Part shown: in pieces, positions 15,691 to 22,908 of the stretch | Position numbering within the stretch: the first letter of the stretch is position 1 | Layout: every line of letters starts with the position of its first letter | NCBI GenBank assembly: GCA_022826885.1 | Contig: JAJDUB010000045.1 | Location: 1 to 33,156, forward strand | DNA: 33,156 nucleotides | Reading direction: 5' to 3' | From: Gammaproteobacteria bacterium | Lineage (GTDB): Bacteria > Pseudomonadota > Gammaproteobacteria > Eutrophobiales > Eutrophobiaceae | Notes under the pieces: generated by a model | The model's database searches: none | What the model was told of the DNA's origin: nothing | Seen by the model: the letters and a program-made list of their open reading frames with translations, nothing else | Made by a program: the position numbers and the translations under genes

Positions 15691-16478
15691 GTTTAACCGA
15701 AGAAAAAACACTGGCCTGGGGCAATACGCTGTATGACTGCCTGCGGGAGCGCAGGACCATCGATCCCCTGACGGACCAGGAACCCGGCATCACCATAGAG
15801 GATGCCTATAACATCTCGCTGCAATTGCTGCAGCGGCGCCTGGATGACGGCGAGAAGATCATCGGCAAGAAGATCGGCGTTACCAGCAGGGCCGTTATGG
15901 ATATGCTGCAGGTCAACCAGCCGGACTTCGGTTACCTGACGGACCGCATGGTGTACAACAACGGGGACGAGGTGCCCATAGGCTCGGAAATGATCCAGCC
16001 CAGGGCCGAGGGTGAGATTGCTTTCATCCTGAAACACGACCTGGAAGGGCCGGGGATCACCAATGCCGCGGTGCTGCGCGCCACGGAATGCGTGATGCCC
16101 TGTTTTGAAATTGTGGATTCCCGCATACGGGACTGGAAGATCAAGATCCAGGATACCATTGCCGATAACGCGTCCTGCGGGGCATTTATGCTGGGTGACC
16201 GGGCCGTGAGTCCGCGCGACGTGGACCTGGTGACCTGTGGCATGGTGCATACCAAGAACGGCGAAGTCATTGCCACCGGGGCAGGCGCCGCGGCCCTGGG
16301 TTCCCCGGTAAACTGCGTGGCCTGGCTGGCGAATACGCTGGGGGAATTCGGCATAAAGTTGCTGGCGGGTGAAGTGATCCTGTCGGGTTCTTTGGTGCCG
16401 TTGCATCCCGTCGTGCCTGGGGATGTCATGACGCTGGCAGTCGGTGGAATCGGCAATGCTTCGGTGCGGTTCACGTGA
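15687..16478 (+). CDS. dmpE: 2-oxopent-4-enoate (2-hydroxypentadienoate) hydratase
   Basis: 263 residues of the FAH/hydratase-decarboxylase fold. GEKIIGKKIGVTSRAVMDML, QPDFGYLTD, IQPRAEGEIAFIL, FEIVDSRIRDWKIKIQDTIADNASCG and GAAALGSPVNCVAWLANTLGEFG agree with DmpE almost residue for residue as I recall that protein. It adds water to 2-oxopent-4-enoate to give 4-hydroxy-2-oxovalerate and in Pseudomonas forms a complex with the decarboxylase DmpH, which is also present here at 18611. GTG 15687, overlapping the dehydrogenase stop as GTGA, is preferred; GTG 15675 in the same frame is an alternative. Confidence 0.92.
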   Translation: MSLTEEKTLAWGNTLYDCLRERRTIDPLTDQEPGITIEDAYNISLQLLQRRLDDGEKIIGKKIGVTSRAVMDMLQVNQPDFGYLTDRMVYNNGDEVPIGSEMIQPRAEGEIAFILKHDLEGPGITNAAVLRATECVMPCFEIVDSRIRDWKIKIQDTIADNASCGAFMLGDRAVSPRDVDLVTCGMVHTKNGEVIATGAGAAALGSPVNCVAWLANTLGEFGIKLLAGEVILSGSLVPLHPVVPGDVMTLAVGGIGNASVRFT

Positions 16479-16492
16479 TTGATTTGATATTT

Positions 16493-16565
16493 GGGGTCAG
16501 AGTAAAAATTCTGCGAATTTCTTACTCTGACCCCTGGGTTTCGTCAGAATTTTTACTCTGACCCC
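16493..16565. repeat. GGGGTCAGAGTAA palindromic repeat between dmpE and dmpF
   Basis: A full hairpin unit (16493-16534: GGGGTCAGAGTAA ... TTACTCTGACCCC) is followed by a half unit, GAATTTTTACTCTGACCCC, ending at 16565. It fills most of the 107-bp gap between two cistrons of the same operon. No T-run follows, so it is not a classical terminator. Confidence 0.9.
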
Positions 16566-16585
16566 GGATATATACGAGGTATAAC

Positions 16586-17494
16586 ATGAAAGTAAATGCT
16601 GCCCTGGTCGGTTCCGGCAATATCGGCACGGACCTGATGATGAAGGCGCTGCGCAGCGACTGGATCAACCCGGTGTGGATGGTGGGGATAGACCCGGACT
16701 CCGACGGCCTGGCAAAGGCGGGCGCGAGCGGCCTCAAGACCACCCACGAAGGTGTGGATGCCTTGCTCGACCATATCGGTGAAGACGATATCAAAATCGC
16801 TTTCGATGCGACCTCCGCCTATGTCCACCCGGAGAACTCCAGGAAACTGGAACAGCGGGGCGTCCTGGTCATCGACCTGACGCCGGCTGCCATCGGCCCC
16901 TACTGTGTGCCCCCCGTCAACCTGCAGGAACATGTCGGCAAACAGGAGGCCAACGTGAACATGGTCAGTTGCGGCGGCCAGGCGACGATTCCCATGGTGG
17001 CCGCGGTGAGCAGGGTGCAGCCGGTGGAGTACGCGGAGATCGTGGCGACGGTGGCATCAAAGTCCGCCGGTCCCGGTACCCGCAAGAACATCGACGAATT
17101 CACCCGCACCACGGCCAACGGCCTGGAGCGGGTCGGCGGCGCCGGGCGGGGCAAGGCCATCATCATCCTGAACCCGGCTGAACCTCCGCTGATCATGCGC
17201 GATACCATCCATTGCCTGACGCAGGATGATCCCGACCAGGAGGCCATCAGGAAATCCGTTCACGACATGATCCGGGAAGTGCAGAAGTATGTACCCGGCT
17301 ACCGGTTAAAAAACGGTCCGGTATTCGACGGCCGGCGCGTCTCCATCTTCATGGAGGTGAAGGGCCTGGGGGATTACCTGCCGGAATACGCGGGCAACCT
17401 GGACATCATGACCGCCGCGGCGCTACGCACCGGCGAGATGTTCGCGGAAGAGATCATTAATGGCACGCTGCAACTGGCCGCGGCAGGTGCGTGA
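16586..17494 (+). CDS. dmpF: Acetaldehyde dehydrogenase (acylating)
   Basis: 302 residues. An N-terminal Rossmann fold ([20 protein letters not shown]) leads to the catalytic-cysteine motif [12 protein letters not shown] (Cys129), then [44 protein letters not shown] and [23 protein letters not shown]. It converts acetaldehyde, NAD+ and CoA to acetyl-CoA and works in a channelled complex with the aldolase encoded next door. Length and motifs match DmpF/MhpF closely. A repeat precedes it and another follows it. Confidence 0.95.
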   Translation: MKVNAALVGSGNIGTDLMMKALRSDWINPVWMVGIDPDSDGLAKAGASGLKTTHEGVDALLDHIGEDDIKIAFDATSAYVHPENSRKLEQRGVLVIDLTPAAIGPYCVPPVNLQEHVGKQEANVNMVSCGGQATIPMVAAVSRVQPVEYAEIVATVASKSAGPGTRKNIDEFTRTTANGLERVGGAGRGKAIIILNPAEPPLIMRDTIHCLTQDDPDQEAIRKSVHDMIREVQKYVPGYRLKNGPVFDGRRVSIFMEVKGLGDYLPEYAGNLDIMTAAALRTGEMFAEEIINGTLQLAAAGA

Positions 17495-17502
17495 TGATAG
17501 GT

Positions 17503-17544
17503 GGGGTCAGAGTAAAAATTCTGCGAATTTCTTACTCTGACCCC
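17503..17544. repeat. GGGGTCAGAGTAA palindromic repeat between dmpF and dmpG
   Basis: A single 42-bp hairpin unit, GGGGTCAGAGTAA ... TTACTCTGACCCC, identical in sequence to the first unit at 16493. It lies 8 bp after the dmpF stop and 29 bp before the dmpG start, inside an operon whose products form a complex. Confidence 0.9.
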
Positions 17545-17573
17545 GGAATTCAATGCTTTAGTGAGAAACGGTT

Positions 17574-18611
17574 ATGAACCTGGCGGGAAAAACAGTCCGA
17601 CTGCACGATATGTGCCTGCGTGACGGGATGCACGCCAAGCGCCACCTGATCAGCGTGGACCAGATGATAAGCGTCGCTTCCGCCCTGGATGAAGCGGGCA
17701 TTCACCTTATCGAGGTGACCCATGGCGACGGCCTGGGCGGCGCCTCCATCAATTACGGCTTTCCTGCCAGCACCGACCAGGAATACCTGCAGGCGGTGGT
17801 GCCGCAGATGAAGAACGCCAGGGTGTCGGCCCTGTTGTTGCCCGGGATCGGCACCGTGGAGCACCTGCACATGGCCCGGGATTGCGGCGTGCATACCCTG
17901 CGCGTGGCGACCCATTGCACGGAGGCGGACGTGGCCGAGCAGCATATCGGTTCGGCCCGGAAACTGGGGCTGGATACCGTGGGCTTCCTGATGATGGCCC
18001 ATATGGTGGAGCCGGAACAGTTGCTGGAACAGGGCAAACTGATGGAGTCCTACGGCGCCAATTGTATCTACTGCACTGATTCTGCCGGATACATGCTGCC
18101 CGATGACGTCACGGCCCGTATCGGCGCATTGCGCGCCGGGCTGGAACCGGACACCGAGATCGGTTTTCACGGACACCACAACCTGGCGATGGGCATAGCC
18201 AATTCACTGGCCGCGGTCGAGGCCGGGGCGGACCGTATCGACGGTTCCGCCGCGGGACTGGGCGCCGGCGCCGGCAATACCCCCCTGGAAGTGTTCAACG
18301 CGGTGCTGGACCGTATGGGCGTCAAGACGGGCGTAGACGTGTTCAAGTTGATGAACGTGGCCGAAGACGTGGTGGTGCCGATAATGGACCAGTTGATACG
18401 GGTTGACCGTGACTCGCTGATCATGGGTTATGCGGGCGTGTATTCCTCGTTTCTCCTGCACGCCAAGCGCGTCGGTGAAAAATACGATATCGCTTCGGGC
18501 GACATCCTGGTGGAACTGGGGAAGATGAAGACCATCGGCGGCCAGGAAGACATGATCGAGGACGTTGCGCTGAACATGGCGCGCGCGCGCCGGGACGTGA
18601 AGGCAGTCTGA
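17574..18611 (+). CDS. dmpG: 4-hydroxy-2-oxovalerate aldolase
   Basis: A 345-residue DRE-TIM aldolase that splits 4-hydroxy-2-oxovalerate into pyruvate and acetaldehyde. [17 protein letters not shown] carries Arg16, Asp17 and the catalytic base His20; [11 protein letters not shown] carries metal ligands His199 and His201. [24 protein letters not shown] and a C-terminal DmpG-communication domain ([24 protein letters not shown]) complete the family pattern. The partner dehydrogenase is directly upstream. The stop overlaps the next ATG (TGATG). Confidence 0.95.
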   Translation: MNLAGKTVRLHDMCLRDGMHAKRHLISVDQMISVASALDEAGIHLIEVTHGDGLGGASINYGFPASTDQEYLQAVVPQMKNARVSALLLPGIGTVEHLHMARDCGVHTLRVATHCTEADVAEQHIGSARKLGLDTVGFLMMAHMVEPEQLLEQGKLMESYGANCIYCTDSAGYMLPDDVTARIGALRAGLEPDTEIGFHGHHNLAMGIANSLAAVEAGADRIDGSAAGLGAGAGNTPLEVFNAVLDRMGVKTGVDVFKLMNVAEDVVVPIMDQLIRVDRDSLIMGYAGVYSSFLLHAKRVGEKYDIASGDILVELGKMKTIGGQEDMIEDVALNMARARRDVKAV

Positions 18612-19399
18612 TGGCGCTGGACCAGGGAATTGTCCGGCAATTGGCGGAGCACCTGGAAAATGCCGAGTTGAACAGGCAGCCGGTGACTAAAATCACCGAT
18701 GATTACCCGGATATGGACTGGGACGACGCTTATGCGATCCAGTACGGGATCCGCCGGCGCAAGGAAGCACGCGGCATCGGGACCGCCGGACTGAAAATGG
18801 GCCTGACCTCCCAGGCCAAGATGCGGCAGATGGGCGTATCCGAGCCGGTGTACGGGTTCTTGCCCGCCTCGGGCAGTTATGGCGACGGCGCGGACATTGA
18901 CAGCGGCGCATTCATCCACCCGCGGGTGGAGGCGGAAGTGGCCGTGATGACCCGGGCCGAACTGTCGGGACCGGGTTGCAATGTCGGCCAGGTATTGGCG
19001 GCGGTGGATTTTGTGACGGCGGCGGTGGAGATCATTGATTCCCGTTATGAAAACTTTCGCTTTGACCTGAAGAGTGTGATTGCCGATAATACCTCCGCCG
19101 CCGGCTTTGTGTGCGGCAGCGTGCTGCGGGACGCGCACGAGCTGGACCTGCCGGCCCTGGGCGTGGTGCTGGAGAAGAACGGCGAAATCGTCGAAACCGG
19201 CGCCGGCGCGGCAGTGCTGGGGCACCCGGCGGCCAGCGTGGCCATGCTGGCGAACATGCTGGCGGCCCGCGGCGAAGTGATCCCCGCCGGGACGTTCATC
19301 ATGACCGGGGGAATTACCGCGGCGGTCGCGGTGGAGAAGGGCGATACGATTAATGTGCGTTACCAGGACCTGGGGAAAGTAAGTTTCCGGATGATTTGA
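18611..19399 (+). CDS. dmpH: 4-oxalocrotonate decarboxylase
   Basis: 262 residues, a paralogue of the hydratase at 15687. EHLENAELNRQPVTKITDDYPDMDWDDAYAIQYGIRRRKEARG, LKMGLTSQAKMRQMGV, YGFLPA, IHPRVEAEVAVMT, AVEIIDSRYENFRFDLKSVIADNTSAAGF and FIMTGGITAAVAVEKGD match DmpH/XylI from memory. It decarboxylates 4-oxalocrotonate to 2-oxopent-4-enoate using Mg2+. ATG 18611 overlaps the aldolase stop. It closes the lower-pathway block and is followed after nine bases by the YCF48-like gene, so the envelope cassette is probably in the same transcript. Confidence 0.93.
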   Translation: MALDQGIVRQLAEHLENAELNRQPVTKITDDYPDMDWDDAYAIQYGIRRRKEARGIGTAGLKMGLTSQAKMRQMGVSEPVYGFLPASGSYGDGADIDSGAFIHPRVEAEVAVMTRAELSGPGCNVGQVLAAVDFVTAAVEIIDSRYENFRFDLKSVIADNTSAAGFVCGSVLRDAHELDLPALGVVLEKNGEIVETGAGAAVLGHPAASVAMLANMLAARGEVIPAGTFIMTGGITAAVAVEKGDTINVRYQDLGKVSFRMI

Positions 19400-19408
19400 A
19401 GGAGCTGA

Positions 19409-20407
19409 GTGGGGACATTGAACAATAACAACATCAAAAACCTGAAAAACCTGATTTACGGATGCCTGCTGGCTCTGGCCGCCCTGCTGGCGTCCGGCTG
19501 CGAATCGCCGCTTATCCTGGATGAGGTCGAGAAAGCCCTGCAATCCCCCATCCGCAGGACCGATAATTTCCAGGCGATCAGCGCGTTTCAGCAGAACATC
19601 GTGACGGTCGGGTCCAGCGGGGTCATCCTGTCGTCACAGGACGACGGCGCGACCTGGCAGCGCCAGCAGATTCCTTCCTGGCCTTCGTTCCTGGACATCA
19701 CCAGTTGCGCCGGCGGCCTGTTTGCCGCGCTGGCCTTTGAAGGCGAGGTGTGGCTGTCCGAAGACGGCGGCCTGACCTGGGACCTGAGTCAACTCCCCAC
19801 CGAGGAAGCGCCCCAGGCCATCCAGTGTGATCCGTCCGGCAACCTGTGGGTGGTGGGCAGTTTCTCGACCATCTCGATCAGCCGGGATGGCGGCGCGAAC
19901 TGGGACCTGTCCTCCCTTGACGAAGATATTATTTTTACCGACATCCAGTTTTTCGATAACCGGACCGCCTATATCGCCGGTGAATTCGGTTCCCTGCTGA
20001 AAACCGCCGATGCCGGGGCAAACTGGGAATTCATGCCCCCGATGCCCGATGAGTTCTATCCCCAGAGCATGTATTTTGAAGATTTGGACAGGGGATGGAT
20101 CGCCGGTCTGGGCGGCGTGGTCCTGGCCACGGACGATGGAGGGGAGACCTGGGAGACACAATCGACCGGCACCCTGGTGACATTGTATACCCTGGCGAAA
20201 TCCAACGGGCAGATGTTCGTCACCGGTGGAGAAGGCTCCATCTTCCGCTATGACGGAAACGGGTGGATACCGGTGGATCACGGCCGGCCGTTCCGCCAGT
20301 ACCTGCGCGGAATCGAACCGTTGTCCGAGCACCGCCTGATCGTGAGCGGGCCCGCCGGCGTATTGCAGATATTTTCCCTTGGGGAACTGGCGGGCGATAC
20401 GACATGA
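19409..20407 (+). CDS. YCF48/BNR-repeat lipoprotein
   Basis: 332 residues. A lipoprotein signal (about 10-30: LIYGCLLALAALLASGC, lipid cysteine at residue 30) is followed by a beta-propeller with five Asp-box-like repeats: SSQDDGATWQ, SEDGGLTWD, SRDGGANWD, TADAGANWE and TDDGGETWE. It resembles the plant HCF136/YCF48 photosystem assembly factor in fold only. In non-photosynthetic proteobacteria such proteins are often encoded beside DUF1302, DUF1329 and RND genes, as here. GTG 19409 is the start, with AAGGAG at 19399-19404. The stop overlaps the RND start (ATGA). It probably acts as an envelope partner of the permease. Confidence 0.85.
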   Translation: MGTLNNNNIKNLKNLIYGCLLALAALLASGCESPLILDEVEKALQSPIRRTDNFQAISAFQQNIVTVGSSGVILSSQDDGATWQRQQIPSWPSFLDITSCAGGLFAALAFEGEVWLSEDGGLTWDLSQLPTEEAPQAIQCDPSGNLWVVGSFSTISISRDGGANWDLSSLDEDIIFTDIQFFDNRTAYIAGEFGSLLKTADAGANWEFMPPMPDEFYPQSMYFEDLDRGWIAGLGGVVLATDDGGETWETQSTGTLVTLYTLAKSNGQMFVTGGEGSIFRYDGNGWIPVDHGRPFRQYLRGIEPLSEHRLIVSGPAGVLQIFSLGELAGDTT

Positions 20408-22809
20408 AAAAAATAGATACCAGCCAGATCTTCCCGGTATTCGGTAATTTCCTGTTCAACAACAGGAAGTTCGTACTGGTGGTTATTTTCCTGATTACCG
20501 CCATGTTTGCCTGGAACATCCCCGCAGTGCGCATGCTGTCTGACTTTGCCGACCTGTTGCCCCAGGAGCACCCGTATATACAACTGCATAACAGTATTCG
20601 CGATACCTTCGGCGGGGCCAATATCATCGTCATGGCGATGGAAGTGGAGGAGGGCACGATCTTCACCAACGATTCCCTGGACCGGGTTCACCGCATCACC
20701 CAGAAACTGGACAGCGTCTCCAACATCAACCATAACCTGGTGAGCAGCCTGACCCACCGCAATACCAGGAAGATTTTCCTGACACCCGACGGGACGATAC
20801 GCTCGCAGAACTATTACGACCCGCACCATGATGAATACACGGAAGAACAACTGGCGAAAATCCAGGGCGACGTGCTGGCGAGCACCAACGTATACGGCCT
20901 GCTGGTCTCGCCGGACATGAAGTCGGCCCTGATCAAGGGCACCCTGAATGAAGGCCAGCTCGATTACGGCAAGGTGTTCGAGGAAATCCAGGCGATTCGC
21001 GCCGAGGAGGCTGCGCCCGGCGTGAAAATCCATGCGACCGGCCATCCCGTGCTGGTGGGCTGGGTGGATTCCTACAGCGGCGATATCCTGCTCATCTTCT
21101 TCTACACCATACTGATCGTCCTGGGTATCCTGGTCTTCTACTCGCGCCGCCTGTACGGCATCCTGCTGCCGTTGCTGGGCATGATCCTGACCAGTATCTG
21201 GGGCGTGGGTTTCATGGGGGTCTTTGGTTACAACCTGGACCCGCTGATGCTGGTGGTGCCGTTTCTCATCTCGGCGCGGGCCATGTCCCACGGCATCCAA
21301 AAGATGGAACGTTATTTTCTTGAATTATCCCGCACCGGCGAGAAGGTGCCGGCGGCCCGGAATACCTTCAACGCCCTGTTCAGGCCCGGGGCGCTGGCCA
21401 TCGTTGCGGATGCCTCTGCGCTGTACCTCATCGGGCTGGGCTCGGTGCCGATCAATGACAAGATGGCCGTTTACGCATCGTTCTGGGCGGTGTGCATGGT
21501 GGTCACCGTGCTGATTGTAATTCCCATGCTGCTGGCGGAACTGCCCAGGCCGAAGAACGTGGCCGTCAAACACACGCTGGCGCGCGCAATCTTCCCAAAA
21601 TTCGCCCAGGTCGTCGGCACCAAAGGGCGTTCGAGAGCGGTGCTGATCACTTGCCTGGTAATCGCTCTTTGCGCCACGTATTTCAGTTCCTGGGTCCAGA
21701 TCGGCGAACCGGAACCGGGCTCGCCGCTGCTCTACCACGACCATGATTTCAATATCTCTTCAACTGCCATCAACGATCGCTTCCCGGGCGCCGAGGAACT
21801 GTTCATCATCGCCCGCGCCGACGAGAACGGCGGGTTGAAGAAACCGGAGATCATGAAGGCCCTGACCGATTTCCAGAACCACATGATGCTGGACCCGAAG
21901 CTGGGCGGGGTGAAGGGGGTGAACAACCTGCTGACCCAGGTGAACCAGATGACCCGCAACAACGACCCGCGCTGGTCGGTGATCCCCTCCATCGACCAGA
22001 ACATCGGCGGACTGCTGTTCATGTTCATGATGTCGGCGCCGACCCAGGGCGCGTTGCAGGAATACATCGACACCGATGACCGGCTCGCCAACATGGTGTT
22101 CTATTACAAGGACCACACCGGGGAAACCATACGGCGCGCCATCCACATGGCCAAGGAATGGATAGACACAACCGGCAGCCAGGTTGAGGGCCTGCATATC
22201 GACCTGGCAGGCGGTCCCGTCGGCGTGACCGCGGCCATCAATGAAGAGGCTTATGAGACCAACGTCATCGTGGTGCCCGCGGTGCTGATCCTGATCCTGG
22301 CCTTTACCCTGTGGTTTTACGGGTCGTTCCATTCCGGCTTCATGATGCTGGTGTCAATGACCTTCGCCACCACCCTGACATACGCCTGCATGGGGCTGCT
22401 GAACATGGGGCTGAACGTCAATACCGTACCCATGATAGCCGTGGGCATCGGTCTCGGGGTGGACTACGCGATCTACATGATGGACCGCATCAAGGAGGAG
22501 ATGCACGTGGCCGAGGACGTGCAGGACGCCATCCGGCGCGCGGTGAGCACCACCGGCGTGGCCATCGCCCTGACCGCCACGACCCTGGTGGGCGGCATCA
22601 TCATGTGGGTGTTTATTTCCGAGTTGCGTTTCCAGGCGGACGCGGCGCGGTTGCTGATCATCATGCTGGTGATGAACATGGCCTCCGCCATGTTCCTGGT
22701 GCCGGCCTGGGTGAACATCTTCAAGCCCAGATTCATCATGAAGGCGGGTGAGGAACGCTGGGAAAAAGGCGCGGGATCGACAATCGATGAGATTGAAGAC
22801 CTGGTCTGA
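20404..22809 (+). CDS. RND/MMPL-family inner-membrane exporter
   Basis: 801 residues starting MKKIDTSQIFPVFGNFLFNNRKFVL at an ATG that overlaps the preceding stop. The frame is open upstream only through the previous gene. The layout is TM1, a large periplasmic loop (DLLPQEHPYIQLHNSIRDTFGGANIIVM), a TM2-6 cluster (LLIFFYTILIVLGILVFYSRRLYGILLPLLGMI), TM7 at about 420, a second periplasmic loop and a final TM cluster containing the MMPL signature GVGIGLGVDYAIYMMDRI. This is the two-fold RND plan without a separate membrane-fusion gene nearby. Members move lipids, hopanoids or other hydrophobic molecules using proton motive force. The surrounding DUF1302/DUF1329 genes suggest a trans-envelope route for a hydrophobic compound. 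Confidence 0.88.
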   Translation: MKKIDTSQIFPVFGNFLFNNRKFVLVVIFLITAMFAWNIPAVRMLSDFADLLPQEHPYIQLHNSIRDTFGGANIIVMAMEVEEGTIFTNDSLDRVHRITQKLDSVSNINHNLVSSLTHRNTRKIFLTPDGTIRSQNYYDPHHDEYTEEQLAKIQGDVLASTNVYGLLVSPDMKSALIKGTLNEGQLDYGKVFEEIQAIRAEEAAPGVKIHATGHPVLVGWVDSYSGDILLIFFYTILIVLGILVFYSRRLYGILLPLLGMILTSIWGVGFMGVFGYNLDPLMLVVPFLISARAMSHGIQKMERYFLELSRTGEKVPAARNTFNALFRPGALAIVADASALYLIGLGSVPINDKMAVYASFWAVCMVVTVLIVIPMLLAELPRPKNVAVKHTLARAIFPKFAQVVGTKGRSRAVLITCLVIALCATYFSSWVQIGEPEPGSPLLYHDHDFNISSTAINDRFPGAEELFIIARADENGGLKKPEIMKALTDFQNHMMLDPKLGGVKGVNNLLTQVNQMTRNNDPRWSVIPSIDQNIGGLLFMFMMSAPTQGALQEYIDTDDRLANMVFYYKDHTGETIRRAIHMAKEWIDTTGSQVEGLHIDLAGGPVGVTAAINEEAYETNVIVVPAVLILILAFTLWFYGSFHSGFMMLVSMTFATTLTYACMGLLNMGLNVNTVPMIAVGIGLGVDYAIYMMDRIKEEMHVAEDVQDAIRRAVSTTGVAIALTATTLVGGIIMWVFISELRFQADAARLLIIMLVMNMASAMFLVPAWVNIFKPRFIMKAGEERWEKGAGSTIDEIEDLV

Positions 22810-22842
22810 GCAAATATTGATGGTATTGGCAGATAAAGAGGC

Positions 22843-22848
22843 TATAAT
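22843..22848 (+). promoter_or_regulatory. Candidate -10 box of the DUF1302 promoter
   Basis: A consensus TATAAT sits in the 99-bp gap between the RND gene and the DUF1302 gene. No good -35 is found at 16-18 bp; TTGATG at 22817 is 20 bp upstream and TTGGCA at 22826 only 11. The palindrome at 22852 would cover the start point. Confidence 0.45.
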
Positions 22849-22851
22849 GAA

Positions 22852-22867
22852 AAAATATCGATATTTT
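22852..22867. promoter_or_regulatory. Perfect 16-bp palindrome, candidate GntR operator
   Basis: AAAATATCGATATTTT is self-complementary over 16 bp and starts four bases after a TATAAT box. It shares its ATATCGATA core with the two motifs between the GntR gene and the GST gene. The position over the start point fits repression. That the local GntR protein binds it is inference. Confidence 0.6.
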
Positions 22868-22908
22868 GAAAATCACACTAATCAAATCCACATAGCGTAG
22901 GGGGATAA

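Noticed and set aside
16493..16565. Rho-independent terminator after dmpE
   Set aside because: The stem is strong but no T-run follows, and the downstream gene belongs to the same pathway.
18428..19543. A 371-residue minus-strand frame across dmpH and the YCF48 gene
   Set aside because: It spans two well-supported plus-strand genes, has no recognisable domain and no start signal.
19409..20407. Photosystem II assembly factor in a phototroph
   Set aside because: The Asp-box propeller resembles YCF48/HCF136, but no photosynthesis gene is in the window and the RND/DUF1302 context is that of heterotrophic proteobacteria.
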